A DNA stretch of 64,000 bases, from the NCBI GenBank assembly GCA_033725935.1, contig MU867080.1, positions 248,001 to 312,000 on the forward strand. The letters are read 5' to 3'. Of the stretch, positions 1 through 10,984 are shown piece after piece. Source of the DNA: Cladorrhinum sp. PSN259. Its lineage: Eukaryota; Ascomycota; Sordariomycetes; Sordariales; Podosporaceae. Within the stretch, counting starts at the first letter, position 1; the number at the start of each line of letters is the position of its first letter. The notes beneath the pieces were generated by a model that made no database searches, was not told where the DNA came from, and was given only the letters and a program-made list of their open reading frames with translations. The translations under genes and the position numbers were made by a program.

Positions 1-819
1 CTGCCCAGGCCACCTCCGCGCCCAGATTGTGGAATCTCGCCATCGTAGTTTCGTGCCAGACCAAAATCGGCAATTTGAAGAATGCCCCTGTTGTTGATTA
101 GAAGGTTTGCGGCCTTCATATCGCGGTGCAAAATGCGATTCTCGTGGAGGTACTGAACTCCCCTGAGCAGTTGTATCATATAGCACTTGATCTGAGGTTC
201 GGTGAAGATAACGGAGGGGTTATCGAGGAGACCTGACAAGTCGTGGTCCATGTAAGGCGTTACCATGTACATGACGGGCTTTTTTCGTTTCACATCACCT
301 GGGTGAGAAAAGGTTAGCCGGCGAAGCAACCTGTGGGGGTTAGGAGCCGACTTGCTCGTATGCCTTGGTGGATGTTCGACGGACATGTCTTCCAAGCGCA
401 AGATGTTCGGATGAGAAAGCATCTTTAATATTTTGATTTCTCGCAGTGCGGTGATCGGGAACTGTAAAGCGGTCAGATCATTTCGTAATCGCAAAAAGAT
501 CGACGGGGGGACGAACGCCATCCTTCTCGTTGTGCATAATGATCTTCTTCAGAGCAACCAATGCTCCGGTTCGCTTCGATCTCGCACGATGAACCTCGCT
601 GGAAATGGTCAGCTGCATCCAGGGCCGATGGCAAATTAAATCAAAATGCCATATCCAAAACCGAATGACCTACCCGAAAGTGCCCTCACCAAGCTTGCCT
701 AGGACCTCATAATCGGAGATCTTGGAACAACCAGTGAATTCATGTCGGGGTCGCTGATGAGCGATCGCAAAGCTCCGAGGGGAGACATTGCCGCTGGCGC
801 CTCGCGACTCGGCGCTCAT
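1..819 (-). CDS. bur1: Bur1/CDK9-type serine/threonine kinase, N-terminal part (3' end outside window)
   Basis: Cyclin-dependent kinase of the Bur1/P-TEFb group; the family phosphorylates the RNA polymerase II tail and elongation factors in the nucleus. Exons on the minus strand: 819-674, 598-517, 461-1. The start at 819 (MSAESRG) precedes the conserved entry CSKISDYEVLGKLGEGTFG, which contains the glycine-rich loop. Then come VALKKI (ATP-site Lys), the PITALREI helix (PSTAIRE-like), HRDMKAANLL (catalytic loop) and DFGLA (metal-binding Asp). Introns have donors GTAGGT and GTTCGT. After EHPPR about 21 residues not expected from relatives read through in frame (about 283-345); no intron of the right phase removes them cleanly. 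An open frame extends upstream of 819 but is not needed. The remainder of the kinase lies left of base 1. Family assignment is firm; the exact orthologue name rests on the CSKISDYEVLGKLGEGTFG signature. Confidence 0.88.
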
Positions 820-1421
820 GGTTGTTGCTGTTTGCTGGTGACTGTTTCCGCTTCCGTTTGCAGTGTCTCGCAGGTCTCGCGATAGCAGTATGGAATATGT
901 TCCGTTGCGATATCGCGAATCTGGAAAGCCTGCGTTTGTCGTTGAGAGAAGACGCAACTTGCAGTGGTATAAAAGTAGAAGTCGGTTGAAAAGAGAAGAA
1001 ATAAACTTCTCAGCTGGGAATTGACAGCGACATATCCTGGTTGTATGGTTAAGGAAGGAGGAAAGCAAAAAAAGCAAAAAGCAGGAAGTAAGTGGAATCA
1101 ATAAAGTTCAATGGAAAGCAAGCGACAGCGCGCGACGGCGCCGAGTTTCGAGTGCCAAGAAAATACGTACCTTGTTGGACAAGGTTCTGGAAGTGCTGGC
1201 TCGGCATTGATACAGTTAGCCTAAGATTTCAGGCATACTTCCCCTCTGGAGCTTGGAGCTTCGGTAGCTTGGCAACGTACCCCAACCCTGGTCTCGAAGC
1301 AACCAGTCAATCCAATCGGCAACGGCTGGTCGACATCACAAGCACCCCGATCCATTTCCCACTCAATTGCGCCCAGTGTTCCCTACCTTCACCCGTCAGC
1401 ACCTCGAACTCGACGGACACA
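820..1421. promoter_or_regulatory. Shared divergent promoter region of bur1 and the NDUFB2-like gene
   Basis: About 600 nt separate the two start codons. A TATAAAA sequence lies at 968-974 on the plus strand. Frames open here on both strands but show no recognisable protein. No other element seen. Confidence 0.5.
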
Positions 1422-1725
1422 ATGGCAGGAGGAGCAAGACAGCCCCTGGGGAACCCCCCCGTCCCTCGTCTCTATCGCGCTGCTGCCACTGGCCTCGGCG
1501 CAGCAATGTGGTTCTGGGTATGGATAGCACATGCTTGCGCAATTCGGAAGCATATGAGCTAACAATGTTTCTTCAGATCTTCTACCGGGCGAAGAAGGAC
1601 GGTATGCTCGCACCCCTCCAAACTTTGACTCTAATGGGTCTCTCGAACCGCTGCTCGAATGATACTGACCTTTTGCACCCACAGGACCCGTCCTCTTGGG
1701 CTGGAAACACCCCTGGGATCACTGA
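1422..1725 (+). CDS. NDUFB2/AGGG-like accessory subunit of mitochondrial complex I
   Basis: A 53-residue protein encoded by three exons: 1422-1517, 1577-1601 (only 25 nt) and 1685-1725. The core MWFW followed by FYRAKKDGPVLLGWKHPWDH is the hallmark of the small single-span NDUFB2 (AGGG) subunit. Plant homologues, as I remember them, carry MWFWILYRAK...DGPVVLGWRHPW. The protein would sit in the membrane arm of NADH:ubiquinone oxidoreductase in the inner mitochondrial membrane, with no catalytic role. The hydrophobic AAATGLGAAMWFWIFY segment is the membrane span. Spliced exons join with phase 0 and phase 1 boundaries and end at TGA 1723-1725. The gene is divergent from bur1 and convergent with the P5 ATPase. 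Assignment comes from motif recall; the gene is easily missed because no exon exceeds 100 nt. Confidence 0.8.
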
Positions 1726-2222
1726 AGAGCGAAAGCGACAAAAGATGGAAGCCTGTGGTGCGAGGAGGAGAGAGGAAACTTGACAGGAGAGCACTGTACA
1801 TACGACCAGTTTACGGCACAGCAAATGGCATAGAAGTTCTCAACGGCTATACTAAACATCATTGTTAATTGTAGAACTACGTCATGGGACATCAGAGTTG
1901 CTGAAGTAGAGGGAGAGCGCAAAAACTGGAAGGGGCCCTCGAGCTTAGGTATTTGATCCAGACCAGAACTCTACACCCATCTGAACGGCATTTGTATTTT
2001 GAAGCTAAAGTCTGTAATGAACAAAACAAGGCTCAAATAGACCAAATCCTGCTTTCTCTGACCCATTCCCGCTGGCTTAATGCTCCCAAGACGAAGAAAC
2101 GAAAACACCGTTTTGAAATCCTTTCCCCCGTCGTTTATGCCTGATATTAATCCCTCCCCCGGAACCCAAAAAGACGAACCGTGTTGATCGTTATTATACA
2201 AACATTTTCCCCACTCGGTGAT
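1726..2222. other. Convergent 3' intergenic region
   Basis: About 500 nt between the stop codons of the NDUFB2-like gene and the P5 ATPase. It presumably holds both 3' UTRs; I see no gene or repeat. Confidence 0.5.
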
Positions 2223-5200
2223 CTATATAGCCATCGCTTCCAAAATCAGTTTATACTCTTTTCTCTTCTTTGGCTTCTGCGTGAATGCCATCTTCGCGCG
2301 ACCAATCAGCCTTGCCAGCTTCTGGAAAACAAAGTGCTCTCCAAACCACGCCAACCCGAAGTACAATACCCCCAGCCCGACCATGATGAGCTTGAAGTCC
2401 CAGCTGGTATATGTGAGCTGCATAAACTTGGTCAACCACTGGGCGGAACCGCCAATCATGAACAACGAGATCGCCAAAGTGATCGAAATCGTGACCACAA
2501 ACGGCCAGTTACGGACCGGGGACTGTCTGAAGGGCTTGCCAGCATTGAGAACCACTCCAGCAAGGATGTACTCAAAGCAAGACGTTAGGAACAAAGCTGT
2601 GTTTTCTGAGTTCTCAACATTGACCTTCTCATGTGTGACAGCCGGGGGGATGAACCACGGCTGACGTCGAACAAGCACAAAAACTATAGCCTGTATCGCA
2701 ATGCAGATACACATTTGTCCCAGCAGCGGCGTGAGCACCTTCCGCGAGACAAGATCCGCAGTCGGCTTCTTGCGACACAGCTCTGGAAAAGGTCCTGCCC
2801 AGCTCATAAAGATCGCGATGGGCAAAATGAGCGCAAGATCAATGTACAGAAACTGAAAATCGCCCAGGTTGGATGCCGATGCGTACAGAAAGCTGACCGA
2901 GGTGAACTGAATGGCCGAGTACAGACTCATGTACTTGAAACAGCTGAAGCTGGTGATGAGCGCTGCCCTCCCTTCCCTGATGACCTCGGGCACGCATCGG
3001 ATGTCGAAGACTCGGGAAGTAAATGGGGCGGCCACCGAAGCCTCGGCTTCTGACAATGAGATACCGACGTCAGCTGCTTTGAGCGCGCCGCAGTCGTTGG
3101 CACCATCTCCACAAAAACCGCACGAGTAGTCGATGCTTTGCAACTTCTCAACCAATTCGTGCTTCTCATCTGGAGACATGCGCGCAAATACCTTGCCAGT
3201 AACGAGCATCCTTCGCATCACCTCTTGTGGTGCAAAGTCAACCACCCATCGGAATACGTCACCACTGACGGCAATCGAGTAATTCCGTAGGTTTGAAATG
3301 TCATACGGAAGTGACGCATCGCCTTCTGGAGGGGCTGGCAAAGGAAGGAGGGTCCTAGTATCAAGCTTGTAGATGGGGTTGTCGATACTCTCCCAGTGCA
3401 GACTGGCATTGGGATCTCTCGAATGGCCCGCTTCGAAATGAGGAATGAAACAATGAGCCGTCTTGCTGATCATGCCGGATTCCCTTGCCACGCTGATGGC
3501 AGTCAGAATATTGTCACCCGTGACCATGACAGTTCCGATATTTGACTCGAGAAGCTCCTTGAGCACAGCAGCCGTGGTAGGCTTCAGCTTGTTCTCAAAA
3601 ATGATGAAGCCAACAAACTCCAAGTCTGACTCGACGTCTTGTCTGGTCATCTTTTGAGCCTTGACCCAGCTCATCTTCTTGATGTGCTTGGTAGCACACC
3701 CAATGACTCTATACCCTTTGTGGGTATATTGAGACAGGAGCTCATCGTAGTCAGTCGGGAAGGACTCGGGCTTGCAAATCTCCCGCATGCACTCAGGAGC
3801 GCCCTTGACATATATATCTCCACTTTTCTGCCCAAATGTTCTCACAATCACACTGGCTCGTCGCAGTTGCGAGACAAACTCAAAGGACTTCAGAACTCCT
3901 AGTTCGAGAGTAGTCTACAGTATGTTAGCAAAAGCTCAGAAAGACTTGGAAACAATTAATTCACTCACACTTGGACCTTCCCCCTGTGCAGAGTTGTCCT
4001 CGAAGGACTTTGCGCCGGCTGGGGGCCTGGCGATGGACGGATGAAGAGTTCCTTGCTCTTCCTCATCAGCACTGGCACCGCCCAGATTCCCTTCTTCAAA
4101 CGACCATCTCGTGAATTCAAACATCTTGAGATCAAGTGGGTCACCGACAGCTTCGCCGTCAACTGTCCGCAGCGAATGGCATGTTGCCATGGTATATAGA
4201 GCTGCATCCCGAGTATCATCGGAAGTTCCTGGTGGTTTCCCTTGATTCTGATTGGATGATAGTTGGTCTGCATCAGTTATGATTTCGCTAAATCTGTTGC
4301 TCTGTCGCGAAACGACACGCACTCCGAGAATGTCAAGCCCTTCTTCAGTCAAGGTGCCTGTTTTGTCGAAGCACATAATGTCGAGTTTGCCTGCGACATT
4401 CACCCGCTGAGGGCTGATGCAAAATATTTGCTTAGATTTGAGACGGTTCAGCGCAAAGTTGGTGCCAATGCTGAGTGTTGCGGGCAAGGCCGGAGGGACC
4501 ACGATGGTTATGAGATCAAGAGCTCGCACCAGGATCAGGTGCCATTCCAAATCAAGTCTAATGAAGTTTACCAGGGACGCCATGAAGCCAATGAGTGCAA
4601 CGCCAGCCATGACAGAGATATACCTAAAAGAGTCCCTGTAGAACTTGAACCCTGAGGGTTTGGGAAAGAGCATGGAACGCACCAGAGCTCCTTTGGTCGT
4701 GTTGAACCCGGTTCTCACGACCATAGCTAATGCGACGGCTTCTTCGTCGTGGTCGTCTTGTGGTCGCCGAGCACGAATGATCTTTGTCCCGCAGAACAGG
4801 AAGTGCTTAGCTACCTCTGGGAGCATGGCTGAAGCAGCTAAATCCATATTCCGAAGCGTATCATCAGTAGCAGGAGTCTTGGAAACCGGAACCGACTCGC
4901 CAGTGAGCATGCTCTCATTGACGATGCAATCACCGCCAAGAAGGAGGCTGTCGGCGGGGAACTGGCCCAGACTTGGGTCACTGACCTCGTAGATGTCACC
5001 TGGTACCAGATCGCTGGAAGAGACATAGCGCCAGAAGCCATTGCGAAGGACTCTAACGTCACACACGAAGCGAGAAATCTCTCGGAGCCTCCTCATAGTC
5101 TTTTGAGGTTAGATGGTGTGCCGTTTTGAATATTCTTTAAGGTTTAACCACTTACAGATCGTGTTTCGATGAGGGTAGTGACAATACTGCCAACAGACAT

Positions 5201-6461
5201 GAGGAAAATCGCGACAGCATAGTAATAATACTGGTCAAGAGACCAAAGAACGAGGCTGGCGATTTGAAACACGTAAAATGGGTGAAATGCCTGAATACAA
5301 GAGTTAGTGACTGCGTAGTCCCTCGCAAAGCCATCTGAATCACCTACCTCGTCGACTAATAACCTGAAAATTGACTTTTGTTCGATATCAATGAGATTGC
5401 TTCCGAATACAGCATCACGGTGGTTCTTCTCCTCGCTATCAATGCCGGCCCGAATTTCCCGTACGTTTGACCACAGAGGATCCTTCCACCCGTTGCAAAG
5501 AATAAACTTGTCATTGATGGGGTGGAAGAAGAACCGTACGTAACGATAGTTAATCATACGGAGATCCTCGAGAATAGGGTCATGGTCGTCGTCCATGTAT
5601 GCGGTAAGCTTTCCGGGGGCGCCAAACACTGTCGACAATGATCTACCGTAAGGTTTGGAGTCTACTTGTAGGATGGCCATTTCGTTCCATGAGTTCTCAA
5701 CAACGACCCAGTCGCAATTCCTCAAAAGTGAAGATTTCCCGACCAATTTCACATGCCACCTAGGGACCCAGCGAAACACAAGCCATCCTATCCCCAAGGT
5801 GGCCACGCATATGATGATATAGAGTGCGAGACCAACAGGACTGGTCCGGAAACCGGCAATGGCAATGTAGAGGTCCTCATTCTCCATGTAAACCTTTTGG
5901 CTATAGCGGTTGCCCCCATAGCCGCTGCCCGCTGACACGCCGCTGTCCCGGCGAAGTAGCATGCTGTGTACGGAGCCTCTCGATTGCGTTGAAGCCCGCC
6001 GCAGGACGTAGTCGTTGTCGGGGGCGTCGCGCTCGAGATCGGTCGAGTCGTCTTCGTCTTGGAGTTCGTCTTCAAAGGGTATCTCGTCCAGATCGTCGAC
6101 AGCGGGGCGTCTCCCACCCAAGAAAAGTCCCTCCTCGCCTTGCTCGTCCTCATCTTCGTAAAAGGAAAAGCTGACGGTGGAATCTGCGCGGGCGCGCCGG
6201 TGATTGAACGCAGAGACACTCGTTGGCAGGGACTCCGCCATGGGCCCGGAATAGAGCTGCGAGTCGTTAGAAAACGTTCATGCGAGCGCCGTCGCTCGTT
6301 GAGCGCCATATCCAACTCACCTCGTCGTGTGCCATCTCTACATCTTCGAACACACTTGCGCTGCTCTGATTGGACTCGAGGCGATAGAAAGAAGGGCGGT
6401 TGCTTTCCGCCTGGGACTCGCCCTCACGGACCGAGTCATTGGTGTCGTTCGAACCATCCAT
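2223..6461 (-). CDS. P5B-type cation/polyamine-transporting ATPase (Ypk9/ATP13A2 family)
   Basis: A 1335-residue P-type ATPase. Minus-strand exons are 6461-6321, 6256-5348, 5290-5156, 5099-3969 and 3914-2223; the model closes in frame. Seen motifs: TGES in the actuator domain (about residue 461), PPALPAT in membrane segment 4 (about 597), DKTGTLT with the phosphorylated Asp (about 640), TGDN and GDGANDCGALKAADVGIS (about 1041). PPALPAT is the P5B signature; P5A enzymes have PP(E/D)LPxEL. Family members sit in vacuolar or lysosomal membranes; human ATP13A2 exports polyamines and yeast Ypk9 affects metal tolerance, so substrate here is inferred. The long acidic and serine-rich N-terminus (residues 1 to about 150) precedes the first membrane segments, and a six-helix block ends the protein. 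The 57-nt intron 5291-5347 is a multiple of three and stays open, so an unspliced model would wrongly insert 19 residues before FHPFYVFQI. The upstream exon with MDGSND was preferred over Met at 6241 because a clean intron (6257-6320) joins them. Confidence 0.93.
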
Positions 6462-8266
6462 CTTTGCATCTGCTATTCTGCATGCGCATCTTCCAGAGTG
6501 GGCGCTCAAATGAATTGACGACCGACGGTTCTCCCGTCGCACATATATGCATGTACCTCCTTCAAGGTCGCTGCAACCCTCGACGCCGCTCGACACACGG
6601 GACGAAACCAAAGATTAGAGACTTGTGGAGCTAAAGCTGCCTGCCGATAAGCCCGCCATGACGTCGGTTTCTCTTGATTGGATCACTGATTCGTTGCTTA
6701 CAGCGGTAATTACATGTCTTACCATGCATAATATTCGATATAAGTCTCATCGAGCATCCACTTCTGTTTTTCTGCAGATGTATGCTACGCCATGTATGTA
6801 TGCACATTTAATAGAGTTGCATGACCCAGATCCTTTCTATTGGAATATCCGATTTTCGTTATTTTTTGGCGGCTTTCAGGCTGCAGAATAGCAGGGAAGG
6901 GGTCTATAACAGGGAGCATTCCATCTTTTGCACGTGAATGCCAGTCTACAGACATTGAGCATCTAGACTAAGTGCAGAGATGAGACTTATAAATGGATAA
7001 CCAGAAAGAGTCTTTGCTACTGGAAGCAACACACCAGGATGGTATTGAAGGGAAAGACGGGTTCAAATCTGAAGAAGGGCAAGGAGCACTAAATGTTGGT
7101 TCTACGGTGCTGCGCAGGACCGACGCTTAGAAGTACCAATCTGTTGTGTTGGTATTATCAAATGTCCCACTTCTATCCGATCCTTGCGATGTGTTTTGTT
7201 TGGGGGAGGGAAGCTCGACATCTTAGATATGGCATTGAGGAAGATATTAAGTGATCAGGTACGATGATCCTTATGTATGCTTGTCTAACATATCGGCCCA
7301 TCCAAACATCCTGTCCTCAGACAATCGGTGTTCAAAAGATCAGGAACGGGGGGCCAAGTAGGGGTAACATCAGATACAAGTTTGGCCAGTGGGCAAATAC
7401 TCTTGTTGCCGGATGTGGGAGCCTGGGAGGCGATAAAATTTGGGCTTCATCCCTGAAACTTTCCACGGCCCGAGTGGTTGCCGAGCGAGCGAACGAGCGG
7501 ATGGCGAACAATGCTCGACAACCTGAGCGCCACTAACAAAGCGGCCACATGGATGTCGAACCAACATGGAGAGCGGTGAGAGTGAGAATTGCTCAAGGGA
7601 TGGGTGTTATCCTCGGGTCCCTCCAGCCACATGCATCCATCATCACGGAATGGACTCCTGCCGAAAGGCAAATTTTCTAACAAAATGTTGCAAGTCTGCC
7701 ACTGTCGCTGGCACGTTAATAGTAGATAGTCTTATCCATCGTATTCACCGGCGGTTGGTTCGGGTGCTCCAACCGAAGAGTTGAAGTTTACTTGTAAGCA
7801 TGGTGGGGTCGTCGGATGCGATTCAGGATGAGGAATGTCGAGACCAATCCAATCCGTGGCAAAGACTGGGGATTGGAAATGGGAACGTTTGCCATCACGA
7901 TTCATAGGCGACAAATCTCCAGGCTGCACTGTGATAAAAAAAAAAAAAACCCGCGTTGCAACCACTGGGTGCGAGCGCCCCGTGGCAGAGGGACTGGCGT
8001 GCCTGCCCCGGAAGCACCGCACAGGCCAAGAGAGACTGCCCCGCAAATTTTCTTAGTGACCCATTGATAGCTTTTTCCCCTCCCTCAACATTTCTCCTGC
8101 TAGCACCTGCAAACCAGCGGACTCTTCTTTTTTGAAATTTGCTGCTTCCGTCTCCCTTACCACAAAAACCACCGGTTTGCCTGCCCCAAGTTTGCCATCG
8201 ACCGCAAACTCTTACTCTTCACATTTATCGAGCTCGATCAAATCGTCGTCGATAAATCAGTCCAAG
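6462..8266. promoter_or_regulatory. Divergent intergenic region between P5 ATPase and nap1
   Basis: About 1.8 kb upstream of both genes. It holds an A13 tract at 7936-7948, two overlapping CCAATCC-like words near 7842-7855 and CT-rich sequence in the nap1 leader (about 8080-8260). The short open frames at 6625-6891 and 7264-7536 have no recognisable product. No gene supported. Confidence 0.5.
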
Positions 8267-9770
8267 ATGGCGGAACCCATCAAGAACAAGCGGCCTGACC
8301 CCGCCGTTGCTCCGTAGGTTTTTCTCGGCATTCATTTTACAAGTCCCCGTCGCTGGTGACTCGGACTCGCGATAAGTCCACACGCAGTTGACAATGACAC
8401 AATTGTACTGACTTGTCTTGCTGTTGGTAGCACACCTCAGAACACTCCCCTCAATGCCGCACCCATCTCATCGCACGCCCAGCAGCCCGGTGTTGCTAGC
8501 ATCAAGGAAGGTTAGTTGATATACGTTGATGCCCAACACCACTCACCACTCTCCGAGTTGACAGACTGACATTTTCGAATCATGCAGAGGAGTTGGGCGC
8601 TGCTGCTTCCATCCTCGCCAAGAACCCCCGCCTCGTGTCTTTGATCCAGGGCCGTCTTGGTGCTCTCGTTGGCAAGTCATCGGGATATATCGAGTCTCTT
8701 CCAGAGGAGGTTAAGCGCCGTGTTGCCGGCCTGAAGGGTATCCAGAGGGAGCACTCCAAGCTCGAGGCCGAGTTCCAGGATGCTGTCCTCCAGCTTGAGA
8801 AGCAGTTCTTCGCCAAATTCACCCCTCTGTACGAGCAGCGCGCCGCTATCGTCAACGGCAAGACTGAGCCTACTGAGGAGCAGGTCAAGCTTGGTGAGGA
8901 AGACGAGGATGAGGAGGAGGAGGAGGAGGAAGCCTCAAAGGAGAAGGGCCCCCCTTCTGCTGAGAAGGTCAACGGCATTCCCGAGTTCTGGCTTTCCGCC
9001 ATGAAGAACCAGATCTCTCTTGCCGAGATGATCACGGACCGTGATGAGGGTGCTCTCAAGTCCCTCATCGATATTCGTATGGAGTACCTCGACAAACCCG
9101 GCTTCAAACTCATTTTCGAGTTCGCCGAGAATGAGTACTTCACCAACAAAACCATTACCAAGACCTACTTCTATCAGAACGAGAGTGGGTATGGTGGTGA
9201 CTTCATCTACGACCATGCAGAGGGCGACAAGATCGAGTGGAAGCCTGGTCAGGATCTTACTGTCCGCATCGAGCAGAAGAAGCAGCGCAACAAGAGTAAG
9301 CGGCACCAAATAAAATATTCGTAACACAATTAGCTAACAAGCGCAAAGCCACTAAGCAGACCCGCATTGTCAAGAAGACCGTCCCCACCGAGTCTTTCTT
9401 CAACTTCTTCTCACCCCCCAAGCCTCCTACGGAGGATGATGAGGATGCCGCTGAGGACATCGAGGAGCGCCTTGAGCTTGACTACCAGCTCGGCGAGGAT
9501 ATCAAGGAGAAGCTGATTCCCCGCGCGATTGACTGGTTCACCGGCGAGGCCCTCGCTTTCGAGGAACTTGATGAGGAAGATTATGGGGATTTCGATGACG
9601 AGGATGATGAGGACGATGATGATGAGAGCGACTCTCATGAGGACGAGGATGATTCAGATGATGATGAGGTAAGATGAACATTTCAATGGTGATAGATCTT
9701 CACTGACAGACATATCTAGGAGGATGGATCTAAGCCCAAGCAGGAGCCCTCTGAGTGCAAGCAGAGCTAA
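8267..9770 (+). CDS. nap1: Nucleosome assembly protein 1 (histone H2A-H2B chaperone)
   Basis: A 401-residue Nap1 from five exons: 8267-8313, 8431-8510, 8588-9295, 9349-9668, 9720-9770. The NAP core starts near residue 43 with the long helix (LIQGRLGALVGKSSGYIESL), continues with the LEKQFFAKFTPLYEQR dimerisation helix, the IPEFWLSAMKNQ and EGALKSLIDIRMEY blocks, and the TKTYFYQ beta earmuff. KKTVPTESFFNFFSPP precedes a very acidic tail of Asp/Glu repeats, the usual histone-binding C-terminal region. Nap1 shuttles histones between cytoplasm and nucleus and supports replication-independent nucleosome assembly. A second acidic insert (about residues 142-155) is encoded by GAG/GAA repeats. The last four residues are CKQS, a CaaX-like end comparable to the farnesylated CKQQ of human NAP1L1. 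The final intron separates DDDE from EDGSK; the stop is TAA 9768-9770. Confidence 0.96.
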
Positions 9771-10984
9771 ATGTGACAAGACATTCATCAACATGATATT
9801 TCCCACCTCTTAATAAGGGCAACAGTCCCATTAGCCGCCCCTTGTGGGCATCGTCACATAATGTCATCCCATCCAACAACACCTGACCACGACCGTCGAC
9901 CCAGAATTGAAATGGAGCAGATATCGGACCGTCGGAAGGGGCCGTCGCTTGATTCTCCTTCGTACTTGGGCTTTTTGAGGACGTCTTTAGGGAATCTGCG
10001 TTTTTTTCATGCCTTCAAGTTTGGTTCGTTTTTCATCGAGAGCTTCCTTCAACGGAGTTGTGCTTTGTGAAGATGGTTCGATGATTTTATCCCCAGTCAA
10101 GTTGGTGGTTAGTGGCAGCATTAGACAGCAGGTTTTCAAGAAAAAGGAAGGGGTTTCCGGGAGGGCAGACAAGTGTCTGTCGAGCCGGATGGAAGGTCTG
10201 GTACTAAACTGGAAGTTCAGTAGTAGTTAGCGAGGACGGTCTGAGAAGTGAAATTTATACAAAGCGTTGTGCTGCATATTCACATCTCTAATGGTACTTG
10301 GCGATCGGAGTCATCCAGTCCCTGACCTCCGGCATCGCAATGAGGAGATCCAGTGTAGAACGCTAGTAGATTGATACAACTGCGCCTAATAGCCTCATGC
10401 ACGTGGAATCTCTCATTGGCACGTATAAAACCCCACGATCCGGAAAATTATGTGATGCAGCATGGCGATGGCCCCCCATCCTGGGAGAATGTTTCGTGGG
10501 ACACAGGCATGTCCCGGAATACAGACCGGAATAGTTACATAGCGCACACGCCACCCACTGCCACCCACCCACCGCCTTTGACCTGTGGTGGGTTGAGGAT
10601 CTTGAGAAAAGCAAACAGATGACTGCATTTTATGGTACAACCATCTCATCAGTATTTGGAATTTCCCTCGAGGACCTGACTTGAGGTGGTGTACATCGCA
10701 TCGGAGGCGGACCAAAGCGGCAGGCATAAAAAGCCTGCATTCCGTCATTCCAAAAAAGTTTTTGTTAGTCAACTCATACCCACTAATAGCAGTGAGTCAA
10801 CCCCGCCATAAAAGTTCAGCCCCTCCAACCACATCCCACCTTTCACCTCCTATGACAAACATTCAAAGAGTGGCACGCCTGCACTTCCTGGATCCCCTCG
10901 ACTCAACTGAACAGAGAGAGCTAGAATAAGACACTATTGCCTTGCCTTTTCTATTCCCAGTTTGTTTGATCTCATCTTTCAGCC
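9771..10984. other. Intergenic region: nap1 3' side and phosphoglycerate dehydrogenase promoter
   Basis: About 1.2 kb. The right half is the likely promoter and CT-rich leader of the serine-pathway gene and carries a TGAGTCA site (separate entry). No gene seen. Confidence 0.5.
10793..10799. promoter_or_regulatory. TGAGTCA, Gcn4/CPC1-type site upstream of phosphoglycerate dehydrogenase
   Basis: An exact 7-nt match to the AP-1/Gcn4 consensus about 190 nt before the start codon. Fungal amino-acid biosynthesis genes are commonly activated by Gcn4/CPC1/CpcA through this sequence. A 7-mer of this kind occurs by chance several times in 64 kb, so only position and gene function support it. Confidence 0.45.
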
